Of a stretch of DNA of 24,109 bases, positions 15,204 to 21,878 are shown piece by piece. The position numbers and the translations under genes were made by a program. The notes under the pieces were generated by a model. It was not told where the DNA came from, ran no database searches, and saw only the letters and a list, made by a program, of their open reading frames with translations. This DNA is from CASQEL01 sp036655975. GTDB taxonomy: Bacteria > Desulfobacterota > Desulfovibrionia > Desulfovibrionales > Desulfovibrionaceae. Where the stretch lies: assembly GCA_036655975.1 (NCBI GenBank), contig JAVVPD010000031.1:1-24109 (forward strand), written 5' to 3'. The first letter of the stretch is position 1. Every line of letters begins with the position of its first letter.

Positions 15204-15764
15204 ATGAGTGAATTAGTCGTAGTCCGCTATGATGACCGGTTTAAAGCTGAAGAAGTACGCCTGGCTTTGTTGAAAATGCAGCGTGAATATCTGGTGGATC
15301 TGGAAGATGCCGTGGTTGCGGTGAAGGACGACAAAGGCAAGGTTAAACTGCATCAATTGGTGAATCTTACGGCCACAGGCGCGGTGAGCGGCGGTTTTTG
15401 GGGCACGCTCATTGGCTTGATTTTTTTGAATCCGCTTCTTGGGGTGGCCGTGGGCGCGGGGGCTGGTGCCATTGCCGGCGCGTTAACGGATGTGGGTATC
15501 AACGACAAATTTATGAAGCAATTGGCGGAAGGCATGACCAATAACAGCTCTATGCTGTTTGTGCTTATCCGCAAAATGACGGTGGATAAGGTGCTGGACG
15601 AGCTGAAGGGAACGGGCGGAACGCTTATGCAAACCTCGCTGTCCCATGATGACGAAAGCCGCTTGCAACAAGCCATTGCCTGTTGCAAGCCCAAGCATGA
15701 TGCGGATGTACCCGCTGAGGCCAGCCCTGTGTTGCCTGCGGTGGAAAGCCCCGCGAGCGTGTAA
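15204..15764 (+). CDS. DUF1269 family membrane protein
   Basis: 186 aa, function unknown. Seen: an N-terminal soluble part (SELVVVRYDDRFKAEEVRLA) with DLEDAVVAVKDDKGKVKLHQ, then a Gly/Ala-rich hydrophobic hairpin (GFWGTLIGLIFLNPLLGVAV, continuing GAGAGAIAGAL, about residues 64-95), then LTDVGINDKFMKQLAEGM and a hydrophilic tail rich in Ala, Pro and Glu. This layout is that of DUF1269. The start is secure: AGGAGG 5 nt before the ATG. The next gene, 86 nt on, is a TetR regulator that may or may not control it. Members are sometimes reported as stress-linked, but nothing here shows that. Confidence 0.8.
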   Translation: MSELVVVRYDDRFKAEEVRLALLKMQREYLVDLEDAVVAVKDDKGKVKLHQLVNLTATGAVSGGFWGTLIGLIFLNPLLGVAVGAGAGAIAGALTDVGINDKFMKQLAEGMTNNSSMLFVLIRKMTVDKVLDELKGTGGTLMQTSLSHDDESRLQQAIACCKPKHDADVPAEASPVLPAVESPASV

Positions 15765-15793
15765 TTATCGTATTTTGTTGTAAGAGCTTGATA

Positions 15794-15840
15794 TCCTGTG
15801 TTTCAAATGGTATACGCGCTCTAGCATTTGAAACGCAGGA
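15794..15840 (+). promoter_or_regulatory. 16-bp inverted repeat overlapping the tetR ribosome site
   Basis: TCCTGTGTTTCAAATG (15794-15809) and CATTTGAAACGCAGGA (15825-15840), one G-T wobble, 15-nt spacer. The AGGA at the end of the right arm (15837-15840) is the best ribosome site for the TetR gene at 15851. It could be the autoregulatory operator, a translation-blocking hairpin, or the terminator of the upstream gene (no T run, so less likely). Confidence 0.75.
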
Positions 15841-15850
15841 ATGTTTTGGA

Positions 15851-16405
15851 ATGAAACTCAAGACCCGTCAAAAAATTATTTCCGCCGCCCTCAGTGAAGT
15901 AAACCGCAATCCCGAAGCCACATTGGATCATATCGCCGTGGCGGCGGGAGTGTCACGCATTACGGTATTTCGGTATTTTTCCAACCGTCAGCAACTTATA
16001 TTCGCGCTGAAGCAAGAGGCTAGCCGCATTTTTTTGGAATGTGTGGGGCCGCTGGTGGGCGCAGACCTGCCCGCAGATATGAAGCTTCGCAAATTGGTGG
16101 AGGTGATGATCCCTTACGGAGCCACCTTCCGCTTTTTATTGTACGAGCCGTACCGCAGCAGTGACCCGCGCAATACGCTGTTAGTGCAGGAATATAGGGA
16201 TACCCTGCACCATGTGGTGCGTGGCCTAGCGACCGAGGAGCTGCTGGGAACCCGCAGCTCCACTTGGTGGGCCATGCGGCAGCTGGATACGCTATTATGG
16301 ATGGCGTGGGACGCCATTGACCAAGGCGAACTCGACCCCCACGCGGCCCAAGAGCTTCTGCTACGGACTTTTTATCACGGTGTGGGCTGCGGGGGCAGAA
16401 CATGA
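15851..16405 (+). CDS. TetR/AcrR-family transcriptional regulator
   Basis: 184 aa. Seen: TetR N-terminal DNA-binding domain at residues about 5-50 (RQKIISAALSEVNRNPEATL, DHIAVAAGVSRITVFRYFSN, RQQLIFALK), followed by an all-helical ligand/dimer domain that is not assignable to a ligand class (LRKLVEVMIPYGATFRFLLY, a Trp-rich STWWAMRQLDTLLWMAWDAI). ATG 15851 starts the domain at the right distance; AGGA lies 10 nt upstream inside an inverted repeat. A longer TTG start at 15788 would run through that repeat and is not favoured. It ends 3 nt from the convergent lipoprotein gene. Targets are probably itself and a neighbour. Confidence 0.88.
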   Translation: MKLKTRQKIISAALSEVNRNPEATLDHIAVAAGVSRITVFRYFSNRQQLIFALKQEASRIFLECVGPLVGADLPADMKLRKLVEVMIPYGATFRFLLYEPYRSSDPRNTLLVQEYRDTLHHVVRGLATEELLGTRSSTWWAMRQLDTLLWMAWDAIDQGELDPHAAQELLLRTFYHGVGCGGRT

Positions 16406-16408
16406 CCG

Positions 16409-16729
16409 CTATTCCCGAAAAGGATTGCGCTGGCGGGGAACGGCTGAATCGTCCGGGCCACGGGTAATGCCCATGCGGCGGTCCATGTGTTGGCGTTGCC
16501 TGTCTTGCATTCGGCCCTGTTCGGCGGGCTGGTTCAGGAGATATAAGCGTTGGTTCACGCGCTTGCCGTCCATAGGATAGCGGGCGTTGTCCGCCGTGCT
16601 GCTGGAAGGCTCGCGGGCTTCGGGGTTATAATGCTCGCTGGACGTGCCTTCGCCCACGTCCCGAGGCCCGCATGCGCCGAGCATGCAGACGAGCGCCACT
16701 ATATACCATATATGTGGGGGATATTTCAT
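16409..16729 (-). CDS. Small putative lipoprotein, function unknown
   Basis: 106 aa. Seen: signal peptide MKYPPHIWYIVALVCMLGAC with a canonical lipobox LGAC, so the mature protein begins at Cys20 and is lipid-anchored. The rest is very hydrophilic and low in hydrophobic residues: Glu/Ser/Asn-rich first, then Arg/Gln-rich (GRMQDRQRQHMDRRMGI), probably disordered. It resembles no family I know. The start is ATG 16729 with GGAG 8 nt upstream; a GTG three codons earlier has no room for a ribosome site. Its promoter TTGCCT-16-TAAAAT is visible. Convergent with tetR, 3 nt apart. Confidence 0.75.
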   Translation of the reverse strand: MKYPPHIWYIVALVCMLGACGPRDVGEGTSSEHYNPEAREPSSSTADNARYPMDGKRVNQRLYLLNQPAEQGRMQDRQRQHMDRRMGITRGPDDSAVPRQRNPFRE

Positions 16730-16754
16730 TGTACACACTCCGTGTTAGTATTTT

Positions 16755-16782
16755 ATTTTAGCTGTTCCGGCCTAAAAGGCAA
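16755..16782 (-). promoter_or_regulatory. Putative promoter of the small lipoprotein gene
   Basis: On the minus strand TTGCCT (16782-16777), 16 nt, TAAAAT (16760-16755); transcription would begin at about 16748, giving a leader of about 19 nt with GGAG. An 8-bp hairpin CAAGGGGC/GCTCCTTG (16780-16801) overlaps the -35 box. Confidence 0.5.
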
Positions 16783-16869
16783 GGGGCGCGGGGGCTCCTT
16801 GTAAAAAGGGCGGCTTCAGAGTATGCTCAAAAAATACCCCTCGTGTCATATATAACCGTCGAGTCTTGT

Positions 16870-17520
16870 ATGCAAAAATCTTCCGTTGGCATTACCCCTG
16901 AAGGGTGGCCTGTTATTGGTCTTACGGCTTTGTCTGCTTTTATTTTCGCGCTGCTGGGCTGTTGGCCTATGGCGGTGATTTTTCTTGTACTGGTGTGGTT
17001 TTCCTGCCACTTTTTTCGTGATCCTGAGCGCGTGGTGCCACAGGCGGCTGGCCTGGCTGTCAGCCCAGCCGACGGGCGGGTTATCCGTATAGATAAACGT
17101 ATTGACCCTATCAGTGGCGAAAGCCGCACGTGCGTCTGCGTGTTTATGAATGTGTTCAGTGTGCATGTAAACCGGGCGCCCGTGGCAGGCACGGTGACGG
17201 CTATCCACTATCACCCCGGCACCTTTGTGAATGCGGCGTGGGACAAGGCCTCCACCGACAACGAACGCTGTGCCTATGCCATGCGGGACGCCGCTGGGGA
17301 TCATTTTACCTTTGTGCAGATTGCGGGGCTTATTGCCCGCCGTATCGTGTGCCGTGTGGCTATTGGCGACAGTTTGGAACGGGGAGAGCGCTTTGGCATG
17401 ATTCGCTTTGGTTCGCGGCTTGACCTTTATATGCCCGAGGATTATAGTCCGGCCATTGGAATAGGTGAGCTTGTCTTTGCGGGGCAAAGTATTTTGGCCC
17501 GTAAAGTGTCTTATGTTTAA
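16870..17520 (+). CDS. psd: Phosphatidylserine decarboxylase proenzyme (short PSD-A type)
   Basis: 216 aa. Decarboxylates phosphatidylserine to phosphatidylethanolamine, using a pyruvoyl group made by self-cleavage. Seen: GITPEGWPVIG, two hydrophobic segments near residues 15-45, FFRDPERVVP, VSPADGRV, FMNVFSVHVNRAP, and the self-processing site GMIRFGSRLDLYMPE, where cleavage between Gly and Ser would give the small alpha chain. The short length is normal for PSD-A. The start is not certain: ATG 16870 matches homologues best, but no good ribosome site is seen, and GTG 16843 is open in frame. pssA follows 12 nt after the stop, so both steps of PE synthesis are together. Confidence 0.95.
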   Translation: MQKSSVGITPEGWPVIGLTALSAFIFALLGCWPMAVIFLVLVWFSCHFFRDPERVVPQAAGLAVSPADGRVIRIDKRIDPISGESRTCVCVFMNVFSVHVNRAPVAGTVTAIHYHPGTFVNAAWDKASTDNERCAYAMRDAAGDHFTFVQIAGLIARRIVCRVAIGDSLERGERFGMIRFGSRLDLYMPEDYSPAIGIGELVFAGQSILARKVSYV

Positions 17521-17532
17521 CCGGTGTGTATA

Positions 17533-18288
17533 ATGGAAAGAAAAGCCCCCCCGCATAAGGGTGTATATATTTTGCCTAATATGATCACCACCTTGAGCTT
17601 ATTTTCAGGCTTTTTGGGGATTTTGTGGTCTATAGCGGGCGACTTTGAGGCTGCGGGCATGGCTATTCTTTTCGCGGCTCTCATGGACGGGCTTGACGGC
17701 AAAGTGGCCCGCCTGACCAATACCGCCAGTGAATTTGGGGTGCAATACGATTCGTTGGCGGATCTTGTGGCCTTTGGGGTTTCTCCGGCCTTGCTTATGT
17801 GGCAATGGCAATTACATTCCTTTGGGCGTCTTGGCATTGCCATTGCGTTTATTTTTATGGCCTGCGGTGCTTTACGCTTGGCCCGTTTTAATGTTTCCAC
17901 CGCCGTAACCAGCAAAAAATTTTTTATTGGCATGCCTATTCCCGCAGCTGGCTGTTCTCTGGTGACTTTAGTTTTTTTTAAAGATTTTGTGCCCGCGTGG
18001 GGCACAGACTTTGTGCCCGCCTTTGCTTTGGGCTTGACCCTGTTGATGGGAATTTTGATGGTGAGCCGGGTGCGCTACGTTTCTTTCAAGGAATACGGTT
18101 TTTTAAAGGCACATCCTTTCAGTTCCATGGTGACGGTGCTGCTGATATTCTCATTGGTGGCCTCACAGCCTAAATTGTTGGGTTTTTTATTGTGCATGGG
18201 CTACATGCTTTCCGGCTTGCTGTACACCTTTATTATTCTCCCCCGTCGTAATCGCGAACTACTACGCGGTCTATCCTTACAGGACTAG
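17533..18288 (+). CDS. pssA: CDP-diacylglycerol--serine O-phosphatidyltransferase
   Basis: 251 aa. Integral membrane enzyme making phosphatidylserine from CDP-diacylglycerol and serine, the substrate of Psd encoded just upstream. Seen: KGVYILPNMITTLSLFSG at the start and the CDP-alcohol phosphatidyltransferase signature DGLDGKVAR, eight residues, G-x3-D-x3-D (about residues 55-82), then GALRLARFN and six to eight hydrophobic helices. ATG 17533 has GGTG 6 nt upstream; GTG 17524 is an in-frame alternative only 4 nt after psd. The last 142 nt before leuA are non-coding and structured; with no promoter seen there, psd-pssA and the leu genes may be one transcript. Confidence 0.96.
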   Translation: MERKAPPHKGVYILPNMITTLSLFSGFLGILWSIAGDFEAAGMAILFAALMDGLDGKVARLTNTASEFGVQYDSLADLVAFGVSPALLMWQWQLHSFGRLGIAIAFIFMACGALRLARFNVSTAVTSKKFFIGMPIPAAGCSLVTLVFFKDFVPAWGTDFVPAFALGLTLLMGILMVSRVRYVSFKEYGFLKAHPFSSMVTVLLIFSLVASQPKLLGFLLCMGYMLSGLLYTFIILPRRNRELLRGLSLQD

Positions 18289-18294
18289 ACTGCT

Positions 18295-18390
18295 GTAACG
18301 GTTCGCTTTCCGCCGCTGTCATGCACAGAACGCGCGGACGCAACACCTCCTTGGCTCACCGTCCCCTCCTGTAGGCGGGGCGACCGTTAC
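18295..18390 (+). promoter_or_regulatory. Structured leader of the leu genes (candidate attenuator)
   Basis: Outer stem GTAACGGT (18295-18302) with ACCGTTAC (18383-18390), extended by CGC/GCG (18304-18306, 18380-18382) past one bulged T. Inside are two hairpins: TCCG-CGC-TGT with ACA-GCG-CGGA (18309-18338) and CCC/GGG (18364-18379). The whole can fold as a three-way junction ending about 40 nt before leuA. No T run follows. No match to T-box or ykkC-class motifs was recognised by eye. Confidence 0.45.
18321..18374 (+). CDS. Possible 17-aa leu leader peptide
   Basis: A short open frame MHRTRGRNTSLAHRPLL inside the folded region upstream of leuA. It contains three Leu codons (TTG, CTC, CTG), the last two adjacent and directly before the TAG stop, which sits in the second inner hairpin. 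That is the kind of arrangement expected of amino-acid attenuation, but no ribosome site is seen and two adjacent Leu codons can occur by chance. Speculative. Confidence 0.22.
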   Translation: MHRTRGRNTSLAHRPLL

Positions 18391-18430
18391 GCAAAAAAAC
18401 AATGTATGTGTAATGCCACAGGAGTGTTTT

Positions 18431-19984
18431 ATGTCACAACAAATGTATTTTTTTGATACCACCTTGCGTGATGGTGAACAATCGCCGGGCGCTACCATGA
18501 ATTTGCAGGAAAAGCTGGCTTTGGCGCGGCAATTGGAACTTTTGGGCGTGGACGTAATGGAAGCGGGTTTTCCGGCCTCAAGCCAAGGCGACTTTGAAGC
18601 TGTGCAGGCCATTGCCCGTCAGGCGCGCAATATTCAGGTGGCGGGTTTGAGCCGCAGCTTGCCCGCAGATATTGACCGGTGCTGGGAAGCCCTTAAGGAT
18701 GCTCAGAATCCGCGTATTCATGTTTTCCTGTCTACTTCTGCCCTGCATATGGAGCACAAGCTCCGTAAAACGCCGGAACAAGTGTTGAACATGGCTGTGA
18801 CCGCCGTCAAACGCGCGGCAAGTCACACGAGCAATGTGGAGTTTTCTGCCGAAGACGCTTCCCGTTCGGACAAAGATTTTTTGTGCACAGTGAGCGAGGC
18901 CGTCATTGCGGCTGGGGCCACGGTTGTTAATCTGCCGGATACCGTGGGCTACGCCCTGCCCGAAGAATACGCCGCCCTCGTCCGCTATGTCATTACCCAC
19001 ACCCCCAATAGCCATAAAGCCATTTTTAGCGTGCATTGCCACAATGATCTCGGGCTTGCGCTGTCAAACACTTTGGCGGCTCTTCATGCCGGTGCCCGTC
19101 AGGCCGAAGTCACCTTGTGTGGTATTGGTGAGCGCGCGGGGAATGCCGCCTTGGAAGAACTTGCCATGGCCTTGCGGGTGCGCGCGCCCTATTTTGGGCT
19201 GCACAACGCTATCCGTACGGAGCAGCTTTTTCCCGCCTGCCGCATGCTGTCTATGGTTATTGGGCAGCGTATTCCCGCCAATAAAGCCATTGTGGGCGGC
19301 AATGCCTTTGCCCATGAATCGGGTATTCATCAGGACGGGATGCTCAAAAATCGCGAAACCTATGAAATCATGACGCCGCAATCGGTGGGGCGTACCCAGA
19401 CTGATCTGGTGCTTGGCAAGCATTCGGGCCGCAATGCTGTCAAAAATAAATTGGAAACGCTGGGCTATGCACTGGACGAAACCCAGATAAACATTGTATT
19501 TGAAGCGGTGAAAAGTTTAGCAGACAAAAAGAAATCCGTGTTGGACGACGATCTTTCTGCACTGGTATTGGAAGAAATTTATCGTCTGCCCGATCGTTTT
19601 CGCTTGAAAAATGTCAGTGTGCACAGTTCGGACGCTGGAGCCGTGCCCCCCACCTCTGCCGTGGTTATGGAGGTGGACGGTGTGGAACATAAAGCCGTGG
19701 GCTTTGGTGTAGGCCCTGTGGACGCTTTGTTTAATGTGATTGCCCGTGTGGCGGGCCGTAACCCCGAATTACAGCAATACGTGGTTAATGCCGTCACCGG
19801 GGGTACCGACGCGCAGGGCGAAGTAACCGTACGCATGAGCGAAAACGGTTTTAGCGCTGTAGGCCGGGGGGCTCATCCGGACGTGCTGGTTGCCAGCGCC
19901 CGCGCTTACGTGAATGCCCTGAATCGTCTCGCCAAAAGAGAACGCGAGGAAATCGTGCAGGGAAGCCCCTGTACACTCGACTAA
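18431..19984 (+). CDS. leuA: 2-isopropylmalate synthase
   Basis: 517 aa. First committed step of leucine synthesis, condensing acetyl-CoA with 2-oxoisovalerate in the cytosol. Seen: DTTLRDGEQSPG (residues about 9-20), the HMGL-like barrel with NLPDTVGYALPEEY, HCHNDLGLALSNT (metal ligands), GIGERAGNAALEEL, the subdomain HESGIHQDGML, and the C-terminal LeuA dimer domain (about 390-517), which normally binds leucine for feedback inhibition. The length is that of the full feedback-regulated form. ATG 18431 has AGGAG 6 nt upstream; the in-frame upstream codon at 18413 has none. It is the first of four leu genes in pathway-compatible order, 62 nt before leuC. Confidence 0.97.
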   Translation: MSQQMYFFDTTLRDGEQSPGATMNLQEKLALARQLELLGVDVMEAGFPASSQGDFEAVQAIARQARNIQVAGLSRSLPADIDRCWEALKDAQNPRIHVFLSTSALHMEHKLRKTPEQVLNMAVTAVKRAASHTSNVEFSAEDASRSDKDFLCTVSEAVIAAGATVVNLPDTVGYALPEEYAALVRYVITHTPNSHKAIFSVHCHNDLGLALSNTLAALHAGARQAEVTLCGIGERAGNAALEELAMALRVRAPYFGLHNAIRTEQLFPACRMLSMVIGQRIPANKAIVGGNAFAHESGIHQDGMLKNRETYEIMTPQSVGRTQTDLVLGKHSGRNAVKNKLETLGYALDETQINIVFEAVKSLADKKKSVLDDDLSALVLEEIYRLPDRFRLKNVSVHSSDAGAVPPTSAVVMEVDGVEHKAVGFGVGPVDALFNVIARVAGRNPELQQYVVNAVTGGTDAQGEVTVRMSENGFSAVGRGAHPDVLVASARAYVNALNRLAKREREEIVQGSPCTLD

Positions 19985-20046
19985 CTGCATGTGTATGTTA
20001 TTTTTGCCGTTACGCAATTACCCCTATGCTATAAGGAGAGCCTTCC

Positions 20047-21261
20047 ATGCCAAAAACGCTTGCCCAGAAAATTTTGCAAAATCACACCGATCAAATGGTG
20101 GGAGACGCCGGGCAGATTGTCCGCTGCCGTGTCTCTATGGTTTTAGCCAATGACATTACCGCGCCTCTTGCCATTAAATCTTTCCGTGAAATGGGCGTCA
20201 AATATGTGTTTAATAAAGATAAAATTGCACTGGTGATGGATCATTTCACCCCGCAGAAAGATATCGCCTCGGCCAATCAGGTGATGACCTGCCGTGCCTT
20301 TGCCGAAGCGCAGCACATCACCCACTATTATGAAGGGGGCAATTGTGGCGTGGAACACGCCCTGTTGCCGGAACTTGGTCTTGTGGGCCCCGGTGATATT
20401 GTGGTCGGCGCGGACAGCCATACCTGCACCTATGGCGGGCTGGGCGCTTTTGCTACCGGCTTTGGCTCCACCGATGTGGCTGCCGCTATGGCCCTTGGTG
20501 AAACGTGGTTTAAGGTGCCGCCCACCATTCGGGTGAATTTTAGCGGTACTTTGTCCCGCTGGTTGCGCGCCAAGGATCTTATTCTCATGTTGATCGGGCG
20601 TATCGGCGTGGACGGCGCTTTGTACCGCGCCCTTGAATTTGGCGGGCCGGTGATTGACGCGCTTGACGTGGAAAGCCGCCTGACCATGGCGAACATGGCG
20701 ATTGAGGCGGGCGCTAAAGTGGGGCTTTTCCCTGTGGACGCCATCACCCGCGCCTATTGTGCGGCGCATCTGCGCCCCGGGCTCACGCAGGATATCAAGG
20801 CAGATAGCGGCGCGAGCTATGAAAGCCAACAGAACTTTGACCTTACCGGCCTTGAACCTGTGGTGGCTTGCCCCCATCTGCCCGAAAACGTTAAGCCCGT
20901 GTCTGAAGTGGGCATCTCCGACTTGCGTGATGCGGCGGCGGTGCTTAAAGGCCGTAAAGTCCATTCCAAGGTTCGCTGCATTGTGCTGCCTGCCACTCCC
21001 AGCATCTGGAAGCAGGCCATGAAAGAAGGCCTGTTCGAAATCTTTACCGATGCCGGATGTATTGTCGGCCCTCCCACCTGTGGGCCTTGCCTTGGCGGGC
21101 ATATGGGGATTTTGGGGGATGGCGAACGCGCTGTTGCCACAACCAACCGCAATTTCCGTGGGCGCATGGGCAGCCTTGAATCCGAAGTCTGTCTTGCCAG
21201 TCCCGTGGTAGCGGCAGCTTCCGCCGTGACGGGCCTTGTGTCCAGTCCTGCTGTTCTGTAA
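20047..21261 (+). CDS. leuC: 3-isopropylmalate dehydratase large subunit, iron-sulfur Cys segment missing
   Basis: 404 aa. With LeuD it isomerises 2- to 3-isopropylmalate through a [4Fe-4S] cluster; short DmdA/HacA-type subunit. Seen: YEGGNCGVEHALLPE, GADSHTCTYGGLGAFATGFG, the two-cysteine site PPTCGPCLGGHMG, and ATTNRNFRGRMGS. Missing: between KPVSEVG and ISDLRDAAAVLKG (about residue 289) family members carry some 15 residues with the SCTNGR motif that holds the third cluster Cys. Here the DNA reads straight through (GAAGTGGGCATCTCCGAC, 20907-20924). The usual length is about 419-420, so the deficit fits one in-frame deletion. If real, the enzyme should not hold its cluster. AAGGAG lies 8 nt before ATG 20047. 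Confidence 0.93.
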   Translation: MPKTLAQKILQNHTDQMVGDAGQIVRCRVSMVLANDITAPLAIKSFREMGVKYVFNKDKIALVMDHFTPQKDIASANQVMTCRAFAEAQHITHYYEGGNCGVEHALLPELGLVGPGDIVVGADSHTCTYGGLGAFATGFGSTDVAAAMALGETWFKVPPTIRVNFSGTLSRWLRAKDLILMLIGRIGVDGALYRALEFGGPVIDALDVESRLTMANMAIEAGAKVGLFPVDAITRAYCAAHLRPGLTQDIKADSGASYESQQNFDLTGLEPVVACPHLPENVKPVSEVGISDLRDAAAVLKGRKVHSKVRCIVLPATPSIWKQAMKEGLFEIFTDAGCIVGPPTCGPCLGGHMGILGDGERAVATTNRNFRGRMGSLESEVCLASPVVAAASAVTGLVSSPAVL

Positions 21262-21286
21262 ACACTGCTCGAAGGAGTCTTTTGTC

Positions 21287-21784
21287 ATGCAATTTAAAGG
21301 CACAGCCCACAAAGTTGGGGAACATATTGATACTGATGCTATTATCCCTGCCCGTTTCCTTGTCACCACAGATGCCAAGGTACTGGGCGAAAACTGTATG
21401 GAAGGCCTGACCCCAGGTTGGGTGGATAGAGTCAAAACCGGCGATATCATGGTTGCAGGCCGTAACTTTGGCTGTGGTTCCTCCCGCGAGCATGCCCCCA
21501 TTGCCATTCTTGGTGCGGGCATGGGCGTGGTTGTCGCGCACAGTTTCGCCCGCATTTTTTATCGTAATGCCTTCAACATGGGGCTTATGCTCATGGAAGT
21601 GGGCGATGATGTTGATAAACTTAATGATGGCGATAGCCTCACCATAGACGCAAGTTCTGGTCTGATCAGCAATAACACAACGGGTGCTACCGTCCAATGC
21701 CCCCCCCTGCCAGATTCTATGGCTGAACTGGTGCGTAAAGGCGGTCTTGTTGCCTATGTGAAAGACAGACTTGGGGCCCAATAG
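21287..21784 (+). CDS. leuD: 3-isopropylmalate dehydratase small subunit
   Basis: 165 aa, normal for the DmdB/HacB-type small subunit. It supplies the swivel domain that closes over the LeuC active site. Seen: HIDTDAIIPARFL (substrate-binding Asp-Thr-Asp), GRNFGCGSSREHAP (the family signature), FARIFYRNAFNMGL and the end GGLVAYVKDRL. All expected motifs are intact, unlike in its partner LeuC. GAAGGAGT sits 8 nt before ATG 21287. The gene begins 25 nt after leuC and is followed 94 nt on by leuB. Confidence 0.96.
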   Translation: MQFKGTAHKVGEHIDTDAIIPARFLVTTDAKVLGENCMEGLTPGWVDRVKTGDIMVAGRNFGCGSSREHAPIAILGAGMGVVVAHSFARIFYRNAFNMGLMLMEVGDDVDKLNDGDSLTIDASSGLISNNTTGATVQCPPLPDSMAELVRKGGLVAYVKDRLGAQ

Positions 21785-21827
21785 CGGCGGGCAAAGCCTT
21801 GCACGGAAAATTTTTACTGAGCGTATA

Positions 21828-21859
21828 GTGTCACGAGAAAATTCATTTTGTGATGACAC
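21828..21859 (+). repeat. Imperfect hairpin between leuD and leuB
   Basis: GTGTCA (21828-21833) and TGACAC (21854-21859), with AAAAT/ATTTT pairing inside. It ends 6 nt before the leuB ribosome site GAGGA (21866-21870). It could stabilise the upstream mRNA or tune leuB translation. Confidence 0.4.
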
Positions 21860-21878
21860 GCGCTTGAGGACTACATTC

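Noticed and set aside
18295..18430. T-box or ykkC-class riboswitch upstream of leuA
   Set aside because: None of the conserved sequence blocks of these classes (such as the T-box AGGGTGGNACCGCG) is visible; only the secondary structure is suggestive.
20143..21555. Minus-strand open frame of 470 codons opposite leuC and leuD
   Set aside because: It mirrors the codon pattern of leuC/leuD, has no recognisable motif, and lies wholly opposite two genes with clear family signatures.
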